DNA from: Dillenia suffruticosa
Taxonomy: Eukaryota > Streptophyta > Magnoliopsida > Dilleniales > Dilleniaceae
Length of the DNA: 64,000 bases
Assembly (NCBI GenBank): GCA_033439265.1
Contig: JAVTVX010000013.1
Span: 1,328,501 to 1,392,500, forward strand
Reading direction: 5' to 3'
How positions within the stretch are numbered: the first letter of the stretch is position 1; each line of letters begins with the position of its first letter. Positions 1 to 12,606 of the stretch are shown piece after piece. Made by a program: the position numbers and the translations under genes. The notes under the pieces were generated by a model. That model saw only the letters and a list, made by a program, of their open reading frames with translations, was not told the DNA's origin and did no database searches.

Positions 1-3000
1 TTACCGCTGAGGGTGTTGATGAGGGCCTTAGAAGGTAACTAAGCATTTAGTTCATAATTATGGATGTAATTGCTTTGAATCAGGTTTCAAATATATGAAT
101 TTGTGAAGGTGTTCTAAATGCTTTGCTTTGTTATCACTGCAGTTTATCTGAGGGAGGAACTCCTCCACGCTTCCTAATCATAGATGATGGCTGGCAGCAG
201 ATTGGGAGCGAAGGCAAGGATGCCAACTGCGTTGTGCAAGAAGGAGCACAGTAAGACATTTTACATAACCAATGCTGGCATAGATTATGTCTCAAACCCT
301 TGCTTAACCTGTAAAAGGAGAAAATTGCTTAACAGAAATAGACATGTTTTAAGTATTTCTGTTCAATATTTTGTCAGAGTTAAAGCAATTTATTTGCGAT
401 TAAATGAATTTATTTCCTTGTAGGTTTGCAAGCAGACTGATAGGAATAAAGGAGAATGCGAAATTCCAAAAGAACGGCCAAAAGGATGACCAGACACCAG
501 GCCTAAAGCTTGTTGTAGATGATGCCAAGCAACGACACCGTGTCAAGTAAGTGGTCAACACGCTATTATTCTGCTACACCATTCTCCTCCCTGTTGATAA
601 ATCTATGTAATCACAAATATCTCTAACACAATAGGAGATTTATGAGTGATTTTCTGAACTTTAAATTTTGATTCAACAATTGAGTTAGTCTATTGATGAT
701 ATTGAATTCATAAGTAATGTAATTTAGTGCTTGTTTTTGACTTGGTGAAGTTAGTACAGGAGATCATATTTTCTTTTTGGATTTCTTCAAGTCTTTGGTT
801 TTAGCATAATTTCCCTTAGAACACTTAAAACGTATATGCCGTCTAGCACCTTCATTGTGAAAGAAGTGGAAACTTTATTGTATTCATCTATCCTTTCAAT
901 CGGCTTCATGCTTGTTGACTAAGAGTTTGTTAAAATTGGGAAATATTTACCTAGTTCTGTGGCCTGAGTTTTCTACTATGGACGTTTACCTGCAGAGCAT
1001 GTCTTTCTAAATGACCCAAACTATGATTGAAAATGCTACTTTGCTCTTCAACCGTCCATGAACGAGTGAAGAATAGGTTCTTGCTTTTGGATGATGTGAA
1101 TTTGACTTGCTTAGGCTTGGATGACATATACGGGAAATGAAGAAGAAAAGATTTTCCATTTTGAATTTCCAACTCTATATTTCTAATGAACTTGATCAGG
1201 AATGTGTATGTATGGCATGCTCTGGCTGGTTACTGGGGCGGAGTGAAGCCAGCAGCTGCTGGTATGGAACACTATGACACTGCATTGGCGTACCCAGTAC
1301 AATCCCCAGGCGTGATGGGAAACCAACCAGACGTTGTCATGGATAGCCTATCAGTTCATGGCCTTGGTCTAGTTCATCCAAAGAAGGTCTTCAACTTCTA
1401 CAATGAGCTTCATGCTTATCTGGCATCATGTGGAGTGGACGGCGTGAAAGTTGATGTGCAAAATATTATTGAGACACTCGGTGCTGGACATGGTGGCAGA
1501 GTCTCTCTTACACGTAGTTACCACCAGGCCCTTGAAGCATCCATCACAAGAAACTTCCCAGACAACGGTTGCATTGCTTGCATGTGTCATAACACGGATA
1601 TGCTTTATAGTACCAAGCAAACTGCTGTGGTGAGAGCTTCAGATGACTTCTACCCACGAGATCCTGCTTCCCACACCATTCATATTTCATCTGTTGCCTA
1701 CAACACACTTTTCCTTGGAGAATTTATGCAACCCGACTGGGACATGTTTCATGTGAGTATATCTAAATTAATCATACCTTTTTAGTTTTCATGGTATATG
1801 TTTTAAAGTCAAAATAAGGAACAAATGCATAAGTTGTTAAAATTTGCTTGAGGTGTGTGTCTGAAAATATGTAAGAACTAGAAGGGGAAAATTGGGAGTC
1901 TTTTAAGGTCTTAAAGATCGACATTAATGGAGACTACTTCGCAGAGCCTGCACCCAGCTGCCGAGTATCATGCTGCAGCTCGATCTGTTGGTGGATGTCC
2001 AATCTATGTTAGGTATGGATCCTACTACCTCGAGTACTTACTTTTGGAGGCTTGTACTCCGGCAGCAAAAACTAATTGGTGTGCACTTTTCATGTGAATA
2101 GTGATAAGCCAGGCAACCACAACTTTGAGCTTCTGAAGAAGCTGGTGTTGCCAGATGGATCAGTTCTTCGAGCCCGATTACCTGGCAGGCCAACACGTGA
2201 TTGCTTATTTGCTGATCCAGCAAGAGATGGAACAAGGTTTGCTAGTTTATTATCACTTTCTTTGCAGTTTTAACCTGAGAAGAAATGCATAGATGACTAA
2301 TTGTTGGCTATTCATTGCTGCAGCTTGCTTAAAATATGGAATGCTAATAAATGTTCGGGAGTAGTAGGTGTTTTCAACTGCCAAGGTGCTGGGTGGTGCA
2401 AGGTTCAGAAGAAGACTCGCATCCATGATGCATCTCCTGGCACCTTAACTGGTTCTGTTCGTGCTTCTGATGTTGATTGTATTGCTCAAGTTGCTGGGCC
2501 AGAATGGAGTGGGGATGTAGCGATTTACTTACACAGATCAGGTAATTTTCTCTCTCCATGAGTAGAATATACATGCTACGGACAACATGCTAAAGCTTTA
2601 CCTCTGAATCTCAGGAGAGGTGGTTCGATTGCCTAAAGATGCATCACTGCCGGTGACACTTAAGGTTCTTGAATATGAACTTTTCCACTTCTGTCCCATT
2701 AAGGTAAGTTCCATCTCTTGATCCAATTTATGTTCACTTTGTGACAATATAATGTTTTCCTCAACAAAATCATAAATAACACTATGATCTTGAATGCAGG
2801 AAATCGCAAACAACATCTCCTTTGCACCCATAGGCCTTCTTGACATGTTCAACTCAAGTGGTGCTGTGGAACAGTTTGATACCCATTTAGTTTGTGACAA
2901 GAAGCCTGATCCGTTTAATGGGGATGTTGCCTCCAAAGTGCCCACTTCTCTGAGCGAGAACCGGTCGCCAACTGCAACAATCACACTCAAGGTCAGAGGG

Positions 3001-3162
3001 TGCGGTAGGTTTGGTGCCTATTCTTCACAATGCCCGCTTAAGTGCAGGCTAGGCAGCGCTGAAACCGACTTCAACTACGACATCTCCTCTGGTTTGCTGA
3101 CCCTATCCATCCCTGTCCCAGAAGAGGAGATGTACGGTTGGTCGATCGAGATCATAGTCTAA
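1..3162 (+). CDS. SIP2: Raffinose synthase-like alkaline alpha-galactosidase (SIP2/RFS2 type), 5' end outside window
   Basis: Glycoside hydrolase family 36 protein of the seed-imbibition/raffinose synthase group. The Arabidopsis relative SIP2 is a cytosolic alkaline alpha-galactosidase that releases galactose from raffinose, so a role in using phloem or stored oligosaccharide is inferred. Exons: <1-34, 143-250, 424-546, 1200-1752, 1945-2012, 2102-2236, 2324-2541, 2615-2703 and 2800-3162. All have GT-AG borders and the frame stays open, giving about 562 residues; roughly 210 N-terminal residues lie upstream. Visible motifs are IIDDGWQ in exon 2, the nucleophile motif GVKVDVQN and the acid/base motif RASDDFYP in exon 4. 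The C-terminal beta-domain includes FNCQGAGWC. The exon at 1-34 reads [10 protein letters not shown] and joins SEGGTPPRF. It could be a raffinose synthase in the strict sense, but the sequence follows the SIP2 clade closely. No frame breaks were seen. Confidence 0.93.
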
Positions 3163-3185
3163 GTTGTTTGAGATGATATTTATCT

Positions 3186-3192
3186 AATAAAA
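3186..3192 (+). terminator. Possible polyadenylation signal of SIP2
   Basis: AATAAAA lies 24 bases after the stop codon. It is a near-canonical signal, but plant poly(A) signals are loose, so this is only a candidate. Confidence 0.35.
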
Positions 3193-3655
3193 TTTCAAAT
3201 GTCATTTAGTGTTGACCCAATTAGGAACCGCAGAGAGAGGTGGTGTATTTCTGATGTTCGCATGCAAGAAAGAGCCAGTTAGGGCTCGTATTGTTCTTCA
3301 TCACTCTATACGAGAGTATTTATCTTGTTTAATGGCTAATGATCTTCTCTCACCAATTATTTTTATCATTTTCTTTTTGTCTATCCAGGCCTGTTGACAA
3401 GCAATGCTTGGACAGAAATTCGACTAGGCTGAAAATTGTCAGCCCAGCCCGGTCCTCAAGGCCATTGACTAGGGTTAAGCACGAAAATGTCTCTGGGCAA
3501 TTAGGCGGGCCATGGGGCTCGAGCTGCTTTCTCCACTTTATCCAAAAGGCTGCCCACTTGACCATATTAGCGGGAATGGAAAAAACAGGCTCGCAAAGCT
3601 AATTCTTAAATTAGGCTTTATAATATTCAAATTACAATATTCTCGAAATGAATTA

Positions 3656-3700
3656 ATAAGATAAGATAAGATAAGATAAGATAAGATAAGATAAGATAAG
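3656..3700. repeat. (ATAAG)9 pentanucleotide microsatellite
   Basis: Nine uninterrupted copies of ATAAG (45 bp) downstream of SIP2. Perfect copies suggest a recent, probably length-variable array. Confidence 0.95.
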
Positions 3701-4881
3701 GTGGATGTCACTTGATAAAAAAACAAAAAAAAAGTTTCCATGAAGCTTTACTCTGCCTTCTCTGACTACACACAATCTCGGGATTTCATGGCTTTATCAT
3801 CCAGTCTAGTTGCTTAGTTTGGAATTCAAAAGAGAAAAACAGAGGGTGCAAAAATCGAAGACTTTCGCAAATTCAGTTTACCATTTTTTTAATGCGTGAA
3901 TTTTTAGCAACAAGGTCAATTTCATCCCTTCATATGATGCTCAAATTCTTTTGTCTCACAATTTGGAAAACTAAAAGCCAAATACAAAGCAGGCATAAAC
4001 CCACACAGAGAGAGATGGTGTGGTGGTCAACGGCGACATAAAACTGTGCCTTCGTGGTTGTGCTGTGGTTTGGATACGTATTTGTTTAACATTAAATACA
4101 TAAAGTTTGGTTATGTATTTGTTTACACAATACCTCTATACTAGTAGAGTAACCCAACCATAAACAGAGGGGGCAGCATAGGAGGCACTCTTGCCAAATA
4201 TAAACTTAAAAATATAGAAGCGTGGGTATTTGTGGTTGAGAAATAATGAAACATTGTAATCAGATTATCTGGTACATACAACAGGCCATCACACCAGCAA
4301 CAATTTCTGATTTCAGCAATTTATGAAACGAAAAACCATCCATCTTTTGTCTGTGATCTTCTTTACTACGCTACCATGATCATCTTGATACAAAACTAGC
4401 ATATAACAGCAACACGAGTCCTTGATAAATTAGATGAGTATTTCTATTGATTTAATATAATGAACTTGGAGTGATTTGTTTTATTGATTTTATGACTGTT
4501 TCCCCTTCTTCACTACCATGATATTCTTGAAAGTTCCAATATTCCGCCAGCACACGTCCTTCTTCCGCTCAAAGATTAATTTGTTGTTTGGTATGGTTGC
4601 GATCAAAAAAGTTTCACCTTCGTTAAGGTGTGGATGTGGAGGTTTGGTCCCAAGTATTCCCACTTTCTGGCAACGTAGAAAGCCGGTATCTTGCAAATCA
4701 TTTTGATCCATCTCTTTCAGCTAGAGATAGGATCCGGTATCCAACATCTAAAAAGATATTTGCGAGACCAGCCCAAAATGTAGCTGCAGAAAAGGCACGT
4801 GGCTCACATGAATTTTCCATGCTTCAGCTTCTAGCTTCTGCAGCAAACATACAACAGCAGCAGTGAAGTGAGATCGACCAT

Positions 4882-7493
4882 TCACCAGAAGTCCTTGCAA
4901 GAACAACTACCATCCACAAACTTATGAAATCGAACTCGGTCTCTTACAATAATTTCCCGCCCATATAACTTACTAATGATCTTCGTCACTTCATGGCAGT
5001 CTGGACATACCCTCAGATTCTTTATCACCCTAATTACAACCGGTGCTTTTGTCTTCAGTAGCCCAAATGCAATAGCCAGCCTCTCACTATGCTCACAAAG
5101 AGCATTCTCTTTTTCTTCATCACCCACATCATGCAACACAGCTGCAACCCACGGCTCATGCCCTGCTGCATGGACTCGCTCTGAAATTTCCCTTAAAACA
5201 TTCCTTATATCCTCTGCCTCCGGGTGAGTCCAACAACCCATTACAAACTCATGAACAAAACCATCAACTTCAATGGAGCTGCAGCCTGGCACTGCCTTGA
5301 TTCCCTTATTTTTCATCTCTTTCCTTACAAGGCTCACCTTACTCCATTGCAAACAAGCTGCAAATAAATTTGAAACAAGAATGTAGTTCTCTGCATTGAG
5401 AGGCTCAAGTTCAAGAAGCCGCTCAGCAACAATCTCACCTCTTTCTAGCATCCTATTCTTCCTGCAACCCATGAGTAAAGTGCGCCATATTACAGAATTT
5501 GGGGAAATAGGCATTGCCTCTACAAATTTGTAAGCCTCTTCAATACGATTAGCACGGCAAAGCAGATCAACCATAGAGCCATAATGCTCCATTACTGGTA
5601 CAACATTAGACTCTAGCAGCCTCTCCCAATACTTCCATCCTGCTGAAACTAGCCCACTGTGGGCACATGCAGATAGAACACCGAGAAAAGTCACTTGATT
5701 GGGTTTCGCCTGAAGAGATTTCACCCACATCAATTGCTATAACCAAACACACTGTTGATTAAGTTCATGAAATCTGCTATTAAATTTAAAAAGAATTACT
5801 AAGACATATTCATGGAATGCTAGCTTCTTCACATAGAAGTGTTATAATGATGGCGGAGAAACGAAAATAACAGAAGAAAAGAAAAGCAGAGGACACAATC
5901 ATTTATGTGGTTCCTACTTCCATGGTCTTAGGAGGCAAACATTCGCTAATCACTGAGAGCGAAGTATCTGTAAATCATAAAGTCCAATACATCCAAGAAT
6001 GCAAGATAACAGCAACTCAAACCATAATGTATTGTTTGGAAGCTTTGAGGAGGAGAAGGGAGATAACACAAGGAGAGGGAAGGACAGAGGACTGGAGGAG
6101 GGAACAGATCATTCCTTCCTCTTGTTTGGATGTTAAAAAATTATTGAAGGGGAGGCGAAAAAATATTTGGTACTTATTAAAAATTTTTCATTAAAATTTG
6201 AATCGTTCCCTCCAAAACCCCCTAAATTAGAGAAGAGTATTTTCTAAAGAGTTAGAGGGTATTGGAAGTTATCCGAATCCCCTTCATTCCCTTCACCTCC
6301 TCATTAAAAAAAGATTAAAAAAAATTCAAACATAAATCGGGAGTTATATTGCCTCCTTTTCTTTTTATTTCTTCCCAAACTCATCCCAAATAATATGCAA
6401 GGGACTCAACATACATATGACCCACGATGGAACCTAGAAAAATGAGGCGGGTAAGGTCCAAGCAAAAAATTTCAAGGCACTAACGAAGTCATAACTCTTG
6501 CTCCTACTTAAGCGAAAGCACAAAATCAATCAAAAATATACTTACTCTTTACCTCATTACCTTTATTTCTTCCATCCTAGAAAATGTCTCCAACGCATCC
6601 TCTGCAAGTCCATGAATCGCGAAGCCCATGATCATTGAGCTCCAAGCATACGTATCCTTCACAGCAATCTCCTCAAAAACCTCTTTTGCCTTCTCTATAC
6701 ACCCACACTTCGCATACATATTCACAAGCGCAGTACTCAGCTCAAGATCAACCGAAATTAACTGTTTCTCAATAAAAGCATGCACCCACCTCCCCGTATC
6801 CAACGCCCCTGCAGCCGCACAAGCTGAAACCACAGTCACCATCGTAACCTCATCCGGAGCAACACCCACCACCTGCATTTCCCTAAATAACTCCAAAGCC
6901 TCATTAAGAAACCCCATTCTTGCATACCCACTAATCATCGCGCTCCATGCAACGGAATTTCTCTCAGAAATTTCGTCGAACACTTTTCTTGCCAGCCTAA
7001 TCTCCTCACACTTTGCATAAAAGTTCACCAATGCAGTCTCCACAAAGGGGCTTGAGCAAAACCCAGATTTCACAACACGTGATTGAACCTGTTTTCCCTC
7101 TTCAAAGGCAGAAACAACACTACAAGCCTTCAAAACAAATGCAAATGTGAAAGTATTAGGACATGGGTAATTTTTGGAAATCATTTTTTTGAAGAGAGAA
7201 AATGGTTCCTTAGATGGGTTTTGGATTTGGGAACAGCCCCGTATGAGGGTATTGTAAAAGAAAGTGTTTGGGTCCGGGTTTTGGTTAAATAGTTTACGAG
7301 CGTAGTGTATGTCTCCTTGTGAAGAAAATGCAGAGAAAGTGAGGAGTTTGGAGAGAGAGATGAAGAAAGTGGAAACTGGGATTGGGCGAGTGAGGAGATG
7401 AGCGTGGATTTGCCGGAGGACTCTCATGTTTGGACATTTTTCTATCAGTTTTAAGATTCGTTCTTCTTCCGGTGGCGGGGGACCCATTACCAC
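4882..7493 (-). CDS. PLS-class pentatricopeptide repeat protein with E and DYW domains
   Basis: Probable organelle RNA-editing factor; DYW proteins bind organelle transcripts through PPR motifs and deaminate C to U. Exon 1 is 7493-6561 (311 codons) and exon 2 is 5709-4882 (275 codons plus stop). They are separated by an 851-bp phase-0 intron (donor GTAATG, acceptor TCTTCAG), giving 586 residues. Joining restores a continuous PPR motif, reading MEEIKAKPNQVTFLGVL across the junction. The N-terminal exon has repeated P/L/S motifs such as VAWSAMISGYARMG and AWSSMIMGFAIHG. The C-terminal exon has E-type repeats, then the DYW domain with the deaminase signature HSERLAIAFG, the zinc-binding CPDC, and the ending CSCKDFW, in which DFW replaces the usual DYW. 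Two start codons, MVM, lie close together and the first is used here. The target site and the organelle (plastid or mitochondrion) cannot be told. Confidence 0.88.
6025..6395. mobile_element. Possible small DNA transposon in the PPR intron
   Basis: A block inside the PPR intron starts with ATTGTTTGG followed by GA-rich sequence. It ends with CT-rich sequence followed by CCCAAATAAT, so the ends are roughly inverted. The interior alternates purine-rich and pyrimidine-rich runs, unlike the flanks. No transposase and no certain target-site duplication were seen; it resembles a non-autonomous MITE, at low certainty. Confidence 0.3.
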
Positions 7494-10400
7494 ATCATTC
7501 GAGCAAATTTGGTTGTCCTTCGATTCTCGCCTTCATTAAACGTCAAGCTAGCAATTGTGAAACATGAAACCCTTCGAAAAATAGGTTTTTACTATAGTTG
7601 TCGACATTATGAATCCATGTCAAAGCCACTACTACATACAATTAACCTTATTCAAATAAAAATGTTTTCGTAAACGAAATTAAAATTTCTTATTTTTATT
7701 TTATAAAATAATATAAGAAATAAGAATTTTAAAATTTAAGTGAGAAATTGTTTGTCATTTTTTGCTTTAAAAAGTTATTTTCTAAATAAATTGTGTGTCA
7801 AAACAATTTAAATAACCTTTAATTCTTAATGAAATTATAATAAAAGATAATTGCTATTAAAGTTTCATAAATAATTATAAATTATTCCTAAATTAAAAAT
7901 AAATATTTAAGTGCATAAATATTCTAAAGCATTCATAAGTATTTAAAATTTATATATATTTTTAAGGGACAATTCCATAAATAGTTAAATTAAATATAAG
8001 TGCAATAATATATATTTTTTGTTATGTTAAATATTTTTAAAATATTCATAAATATCTAATTTTTTGGGTTTATATATATATATATATATATGACAAATTC
8101 GTAATATTTGAAATAGTCAGTAATAAGTATATCGGCTTACATTTAAAAACTACTCACAACTTCTTTTTTGTATATTTTCTTTGTAAAAAAAAAAAAAAAA
8201 AGAAAGCTTTTTTAACACCGATTTTAAAAAGCTATTTAACCTGACTTTTAATTTTAAGTTAGTTTTAAACCCAAAAAAATTAGGTAAAGAAATATTTAGT
8301 TTGAATTGATAATTAATTTTGCAAACCCCAAATAAAGATGATTTGATATTATCTTTTTCCTTTTCCATCTTAACCACATAACAATCTCTTTAGACTTATC
8401 ACATTGAAATTCTCTGCAATGAGAAAATGGTGACATTTTCACTAGTGCAGATGTTTCACAGCCTTTCAGTCTTTTCCTTTCTGGTGCCGATGTTTCGAAG
8501 CTGGTGCAGATGTTTCACTAGCATCGAATAGAAAGTGCTTGACAAAATCGAGTAACCATTGTAAATTTTGTGGAGTTCGGGTTCCTTGCTGTAAACTCTC
8601 TATAGCACTATATATATTTTAATACTCAACAAATTTCTTTGGGTGTATTAGGAAATCTATAAGTAGGTATCGACCATAATATATATTCTCCTTGGAGGGT
8701 TTTCTAAAAGGGTAGAGTGGCCCATTTTTCTTTTCCAATCTTAATCAAGTCAGACAATTGAGAGTTTTTCACTCCCTACTTATTAATTCCTGAATCATTT
8801 TTTATTTTTAATAATCAACTGATATCTGGAGTCATGTTCTGACTAATTTGATTCGAACGTTGTCAGGTCTAATTTATGAAGAAATTTTTTTAATGTAATC
8901 TTTTTCATTTTTAAATTTTGAATCTAAAACTTGACTTAAGGATTTAATATGTTTATCTATTAAACCGAATGTTAGTTCGTTAAATTTCTAAACCTATAAA
9001 AATCTCATACCATTGATTACATTAATTGCTTTCTCCTTCTTTTGTTGGATTACTTCCTCTTGCTTTTTGAAAAATTGATACAGTAAAAAGAGTAATCTAT
9101 ATAATATAAAACTGGATACATATTTATATAATATAAAAGTGTATACGTATTTATATAAATTATCGGGCATCAGAATATAAGCTGAAAAGAAAACCATGAT
9201 ACCTCTAATATACGAAAGAAAAGTTTCACTTGATTTAGGTTTTTGGAATTTAAATTATACCAATTTGTAGACAGTGGATATCACTCATGATCATCAATAA
9301 TATTATTATTGCTAATTAAAAATTAAAATTATGGCAGTTTAATCATTAGTTTTTTTTTTTTTTTTTTTTTAACACCATGCACGTTTATTAGATATAAATT
9401 AATAATTATTTTTATAAAATTTTTTTAACTTAAAATTAGTAAGATAATGACTTTGTCTTATTGCGCGAGGAATGTTAGCGAATGGTGTAGCGCCAACTGG
9501 GCAACAGAAGTCAAACTCTTGACAACATTAATACATGGCTTCCCTTGTATTTTGGTCATACGCATCCAGAGGATAATTTTGTACTAAACAAACTACCAGG
9601 CCAACTAACTCTCTCGCTCTCTCTCTCTCTCTCTCTGTATCATAGCAAAGCAAAAGACATGTGAAAGAGAAACTGAAAGAACTTTAACTTTGTGACGTTT
9701 TGAGATTTTTGTGGATAAAGAAAAAAAAGATCATGTGCATAAAAGGAGTTTATGTTGTTTGAATGACAAAATTCATTTGGATAAATACAACATTTACGTG
9801 ACCAATTCGCCATTCTCAATCTCTAGAAAACAGATCATCATTAAAGTCAAAGAAAAGGTACATTAGTTGTTGTTCTACAAATGGGGTCTACATTTAGGCA
9901 TTTGCATTGCATGAACACTATTCAAAATATACCCATGTCCATGCACAGCAAAAATCATTGGATAATAAAATTTTCACAAACTACGTATGGTAATCAGGAA
10001 GATCATATATTCAAAAATCTTTCTACTACTATAGTCGATTAAAATTAAATCTTAAATGTCATCGAGAGATATGAATTCTTTATACTATTTTCGTAAATAT
10101 GTTTTTTGTTTGACATTATGTGAAATAAATTATAGAACTTGGGTGAATTCAGAAATGTGCAGAGATTCATTAATTATATGATATTAGATAATGCAAGAAA
10201 GTAGAAAAACAAAGTTATTAAGATTTTTAATGTTAGAATAACCCAACTGCTTTAAAGAAATTGTTTGAGATTGTTGTAAGCAAAATTATATGGTCGAAAA
10301 CTCACCTCAACGCTTTGAAAGAAATAATCCTCGGAAGTTCATTTTTCAGAGATTGTAATTCTGATATGACACCATGCATCATACACCTAATTCTATATAA

Positions 10401-10566
10401 AATTCACACGCACACACAAGTATATTTTATATCGTGTTGCCCATGCAGATATGATGCATGAAAGATTGAATAGAGCAAAAAAGTCACGGAGACTACTCTA
10501 AGAGATCCTTTCGTCTGGGTTTCAACTGGAAACCATACCATAAAAGTCATAAAGAAAAACCATAGC

Positions 10567-10568
<2 letters not shown>
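7494..10568. other. AT-rich intergenic region
   Basis: Spacer between the divergent PPR gene (-) and polygalacturonase (+), so it should contain both promoters. It holds A/T homopolymers, a local hairpin near 7680-7735, short (TA)n near 8071-8090, a (CT)n run at 9608-9636 and one decayed SINE-like copy near 8833-8990. No gene was recognised. Confidence 0.6.
8833..8990 (-). mobile_element. Decayed SINE-like copy
   Basis: It contains CTGACTAATTTGATTCGAAC, the reverse complement of the CGAACCGAATTAGTC core seen in the better copies at 61215-61385. It then continues into the reverse of the AAATTTTGAATCTAAAACTTG block also seen near 59500 and 61450. Ends are not clear. Confidence 0.4.

Positions 10569-10598
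<30 letters not shown>
10569..10598. repeat. (CT)15 microsatellite in polygalacturonase core promoter
   Basis: A perfect pyrimidine repeat directly upstream of the TATA box of the polygalacturonase gene. Such tracts (Y patches) are common in plant core promoters. Confidence 0.9.
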
Positions 10599-10600
<2 letters not shown>

Positions 10601-10608
10601 TATAAATA
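10601..10608 (+). promoter_or_regulatory. TATA box of the polygalacturonase gene
   Basis: TATAAATA sits 115 bases upstream of the start codon at 10723. That would allow a transcription start near 10635 and a 5' UTR of roughly 90 bases. Confidence 0.6.
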
Positions 10609-10722
10609 CAGAAGCTCATTGTGACATTATATCACTTCCATACCATCTTGTCACTCTCACAATCTTCCGTACTTTTAGGAGATTCACACATTCTTGTTTT
10701 TCTCTGTACTATAAAAGAAGAA

Positions 10723-12525
10723 ATGGCTTTGAGAGGAAGACTCATCCCATTTTTCATGACCTTATTGATCTCTTCTTTGTCATCTTACAGCCTTTCACAA
10801 GAGGACCCTCATGGTTACGATCACGAAGTTTATATGGGTTATGACTTTCAAGCATATCCTTCATATTTTGGCAACGTTGAAGATGATGATGAGTTCAAGG
10901 ACTTTCTCAAGGTTGAAAGAGAAATGTGTAGTTTAAAGGGACCAACTTCATTTAATGTGGATGATTTCGGAGCTAAAGGCGATGGCCATACTGATGACTC
11001 TAAGGTACACATACAAACGTTTCTATCTTCATTAAAAGAAAGTTCATCCATTTCAAGTTATCTCAAATCAAACAAGACGACTCTTTTCTTTCTATTTGTA
11101 CAACCTTCCAACTCTGCTGAAGGCAAGAAATCAATCTCTATAAGGTTGACATAGGTGAAAATTGATACTTGAGATCTGAAATTGAGCAAAGTTTTGTGAA
11201 GAAGTAATCAAAATGAATTGGAACCTAAATGAGACAAACATAGTCCTTCTTTTTAAGGTTTTAGAGAAAGTGTATTTCATTCTACCTAAGATTTTCTTTT
11301 TCAGGCATTTTCGAAGGCTTGGGAAGAGGCTTGTTCTTCTTCAGGAGCTATTTTTCTAGTGCCCGAAAACAAAAACTATTTTCTTAAACCAATCAGATTC
11401 TCAGGTCCTTGCAAGCCTGGTCTAAAAGCACAGGTGAGACTTCTCATGTTTTAGTGTTTTTTTTTTTAATATTAAATTCTTTTTATCATAAAAGAAAAAC
11501 TTCTCATTTAATGTTTCATTGCAGTCACTTCTTGTAATTATTGGATAATTTCCAACATGAAAAGTAGTATAAATAATTGTTGATAAACTCATGAAAATTT
11601 TCATAAGAAAAATCATCAAAACAAAAATTCTCTTTTTATTGTGGAATTCGATGAAAAGGCACTAAAAATTTCAATCTGGTAAATTATATAAATTTATATT
11701 TTACATGGTATGTATTAGATTGAAGGAACCATTGAAGCATCCGAGGATAGATCAGACTACGGCCAAGATAGAAGACACTGGATTGTGTTTGAGCAAGTGC
11801 AGAACTTCACTGTTCAAGGGGGTGGAACCATCAATGGAAATGGAAACATATGGTGGCAAAACTCTTGCAAAATAAATAAATCTAATGTGAGTATCAATTT
11901 ATCGATTTTGTATGAAATTATTTTTTGTTTATAATATAATTCTCATACCTACTAGGATTACTCAATCATCTCTTTTTTTTCTTTTTTTTTTTTTGGCAGC
12001 CATGCAAGGATGCGCCAACGGTATGCTTATGATAGACATGGTTTCTTTTTAATTTGTCTTAAGCTTTCTAATGCATCTTTTCTATAACCCTAAAATATTT
12101 TAAAAATATGTAAACTAGAATGAAAGTACAATTGAACTCGGTATTTTTATTTATTACAGTTGAATTTCAACACGAGTCTTTAATTGATCAAATTTTATTT
12201 TTCTTACAAAAAAATAAAGAAAGTCATGGCACTCACCATTCTTCTTGAAAAGAATTTTGTAATTTTGGCAGGCATTAACCTTCTATGAGTGCAAGAACTT
12301 GGTTGTGAACAATCTAAAGATCAAAGATGCGCAGCAAATTCATGTCTCTTTCCAAAATTGTGTGAATGTTCAAGCTTCTAATATCATCGTGGAGGCGCCA
12401 ATGAAAAGTCCTAACACCGATGGCATTCATATAACGAATACCCAGAATATTCAAATAAGCAGCTCTACTATAGGAACAGGTAATAACGTGATTTAATTTT
12501 AAACCCTTTATTAGGAAAGGTATGT

Positions 12526-12606
<81 letters not shown>

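Larger units (their letters stand above)
3163..4881. other. Spacer between convergent gene 3' ends
   Basis: This lies between the stops of SIP2 (+) and the PPR gene (-), so it should hold both 3' UTRs. Apart from the ATAAG repeat at 3656-3700 I see AT-rich sequence only. Short open frames at 4518-4866 on both strands show no recognisable domain and overlap each other. They are probably chance frames or 3' UTR. Confidence 0.6.

Noticed and set aside
4490..4866. Overlapping frames of 62-78 codons on both strands
   Set aside because: No domain, no signal peptide, no splice partners; likely 3' UTR of the PPR gene.
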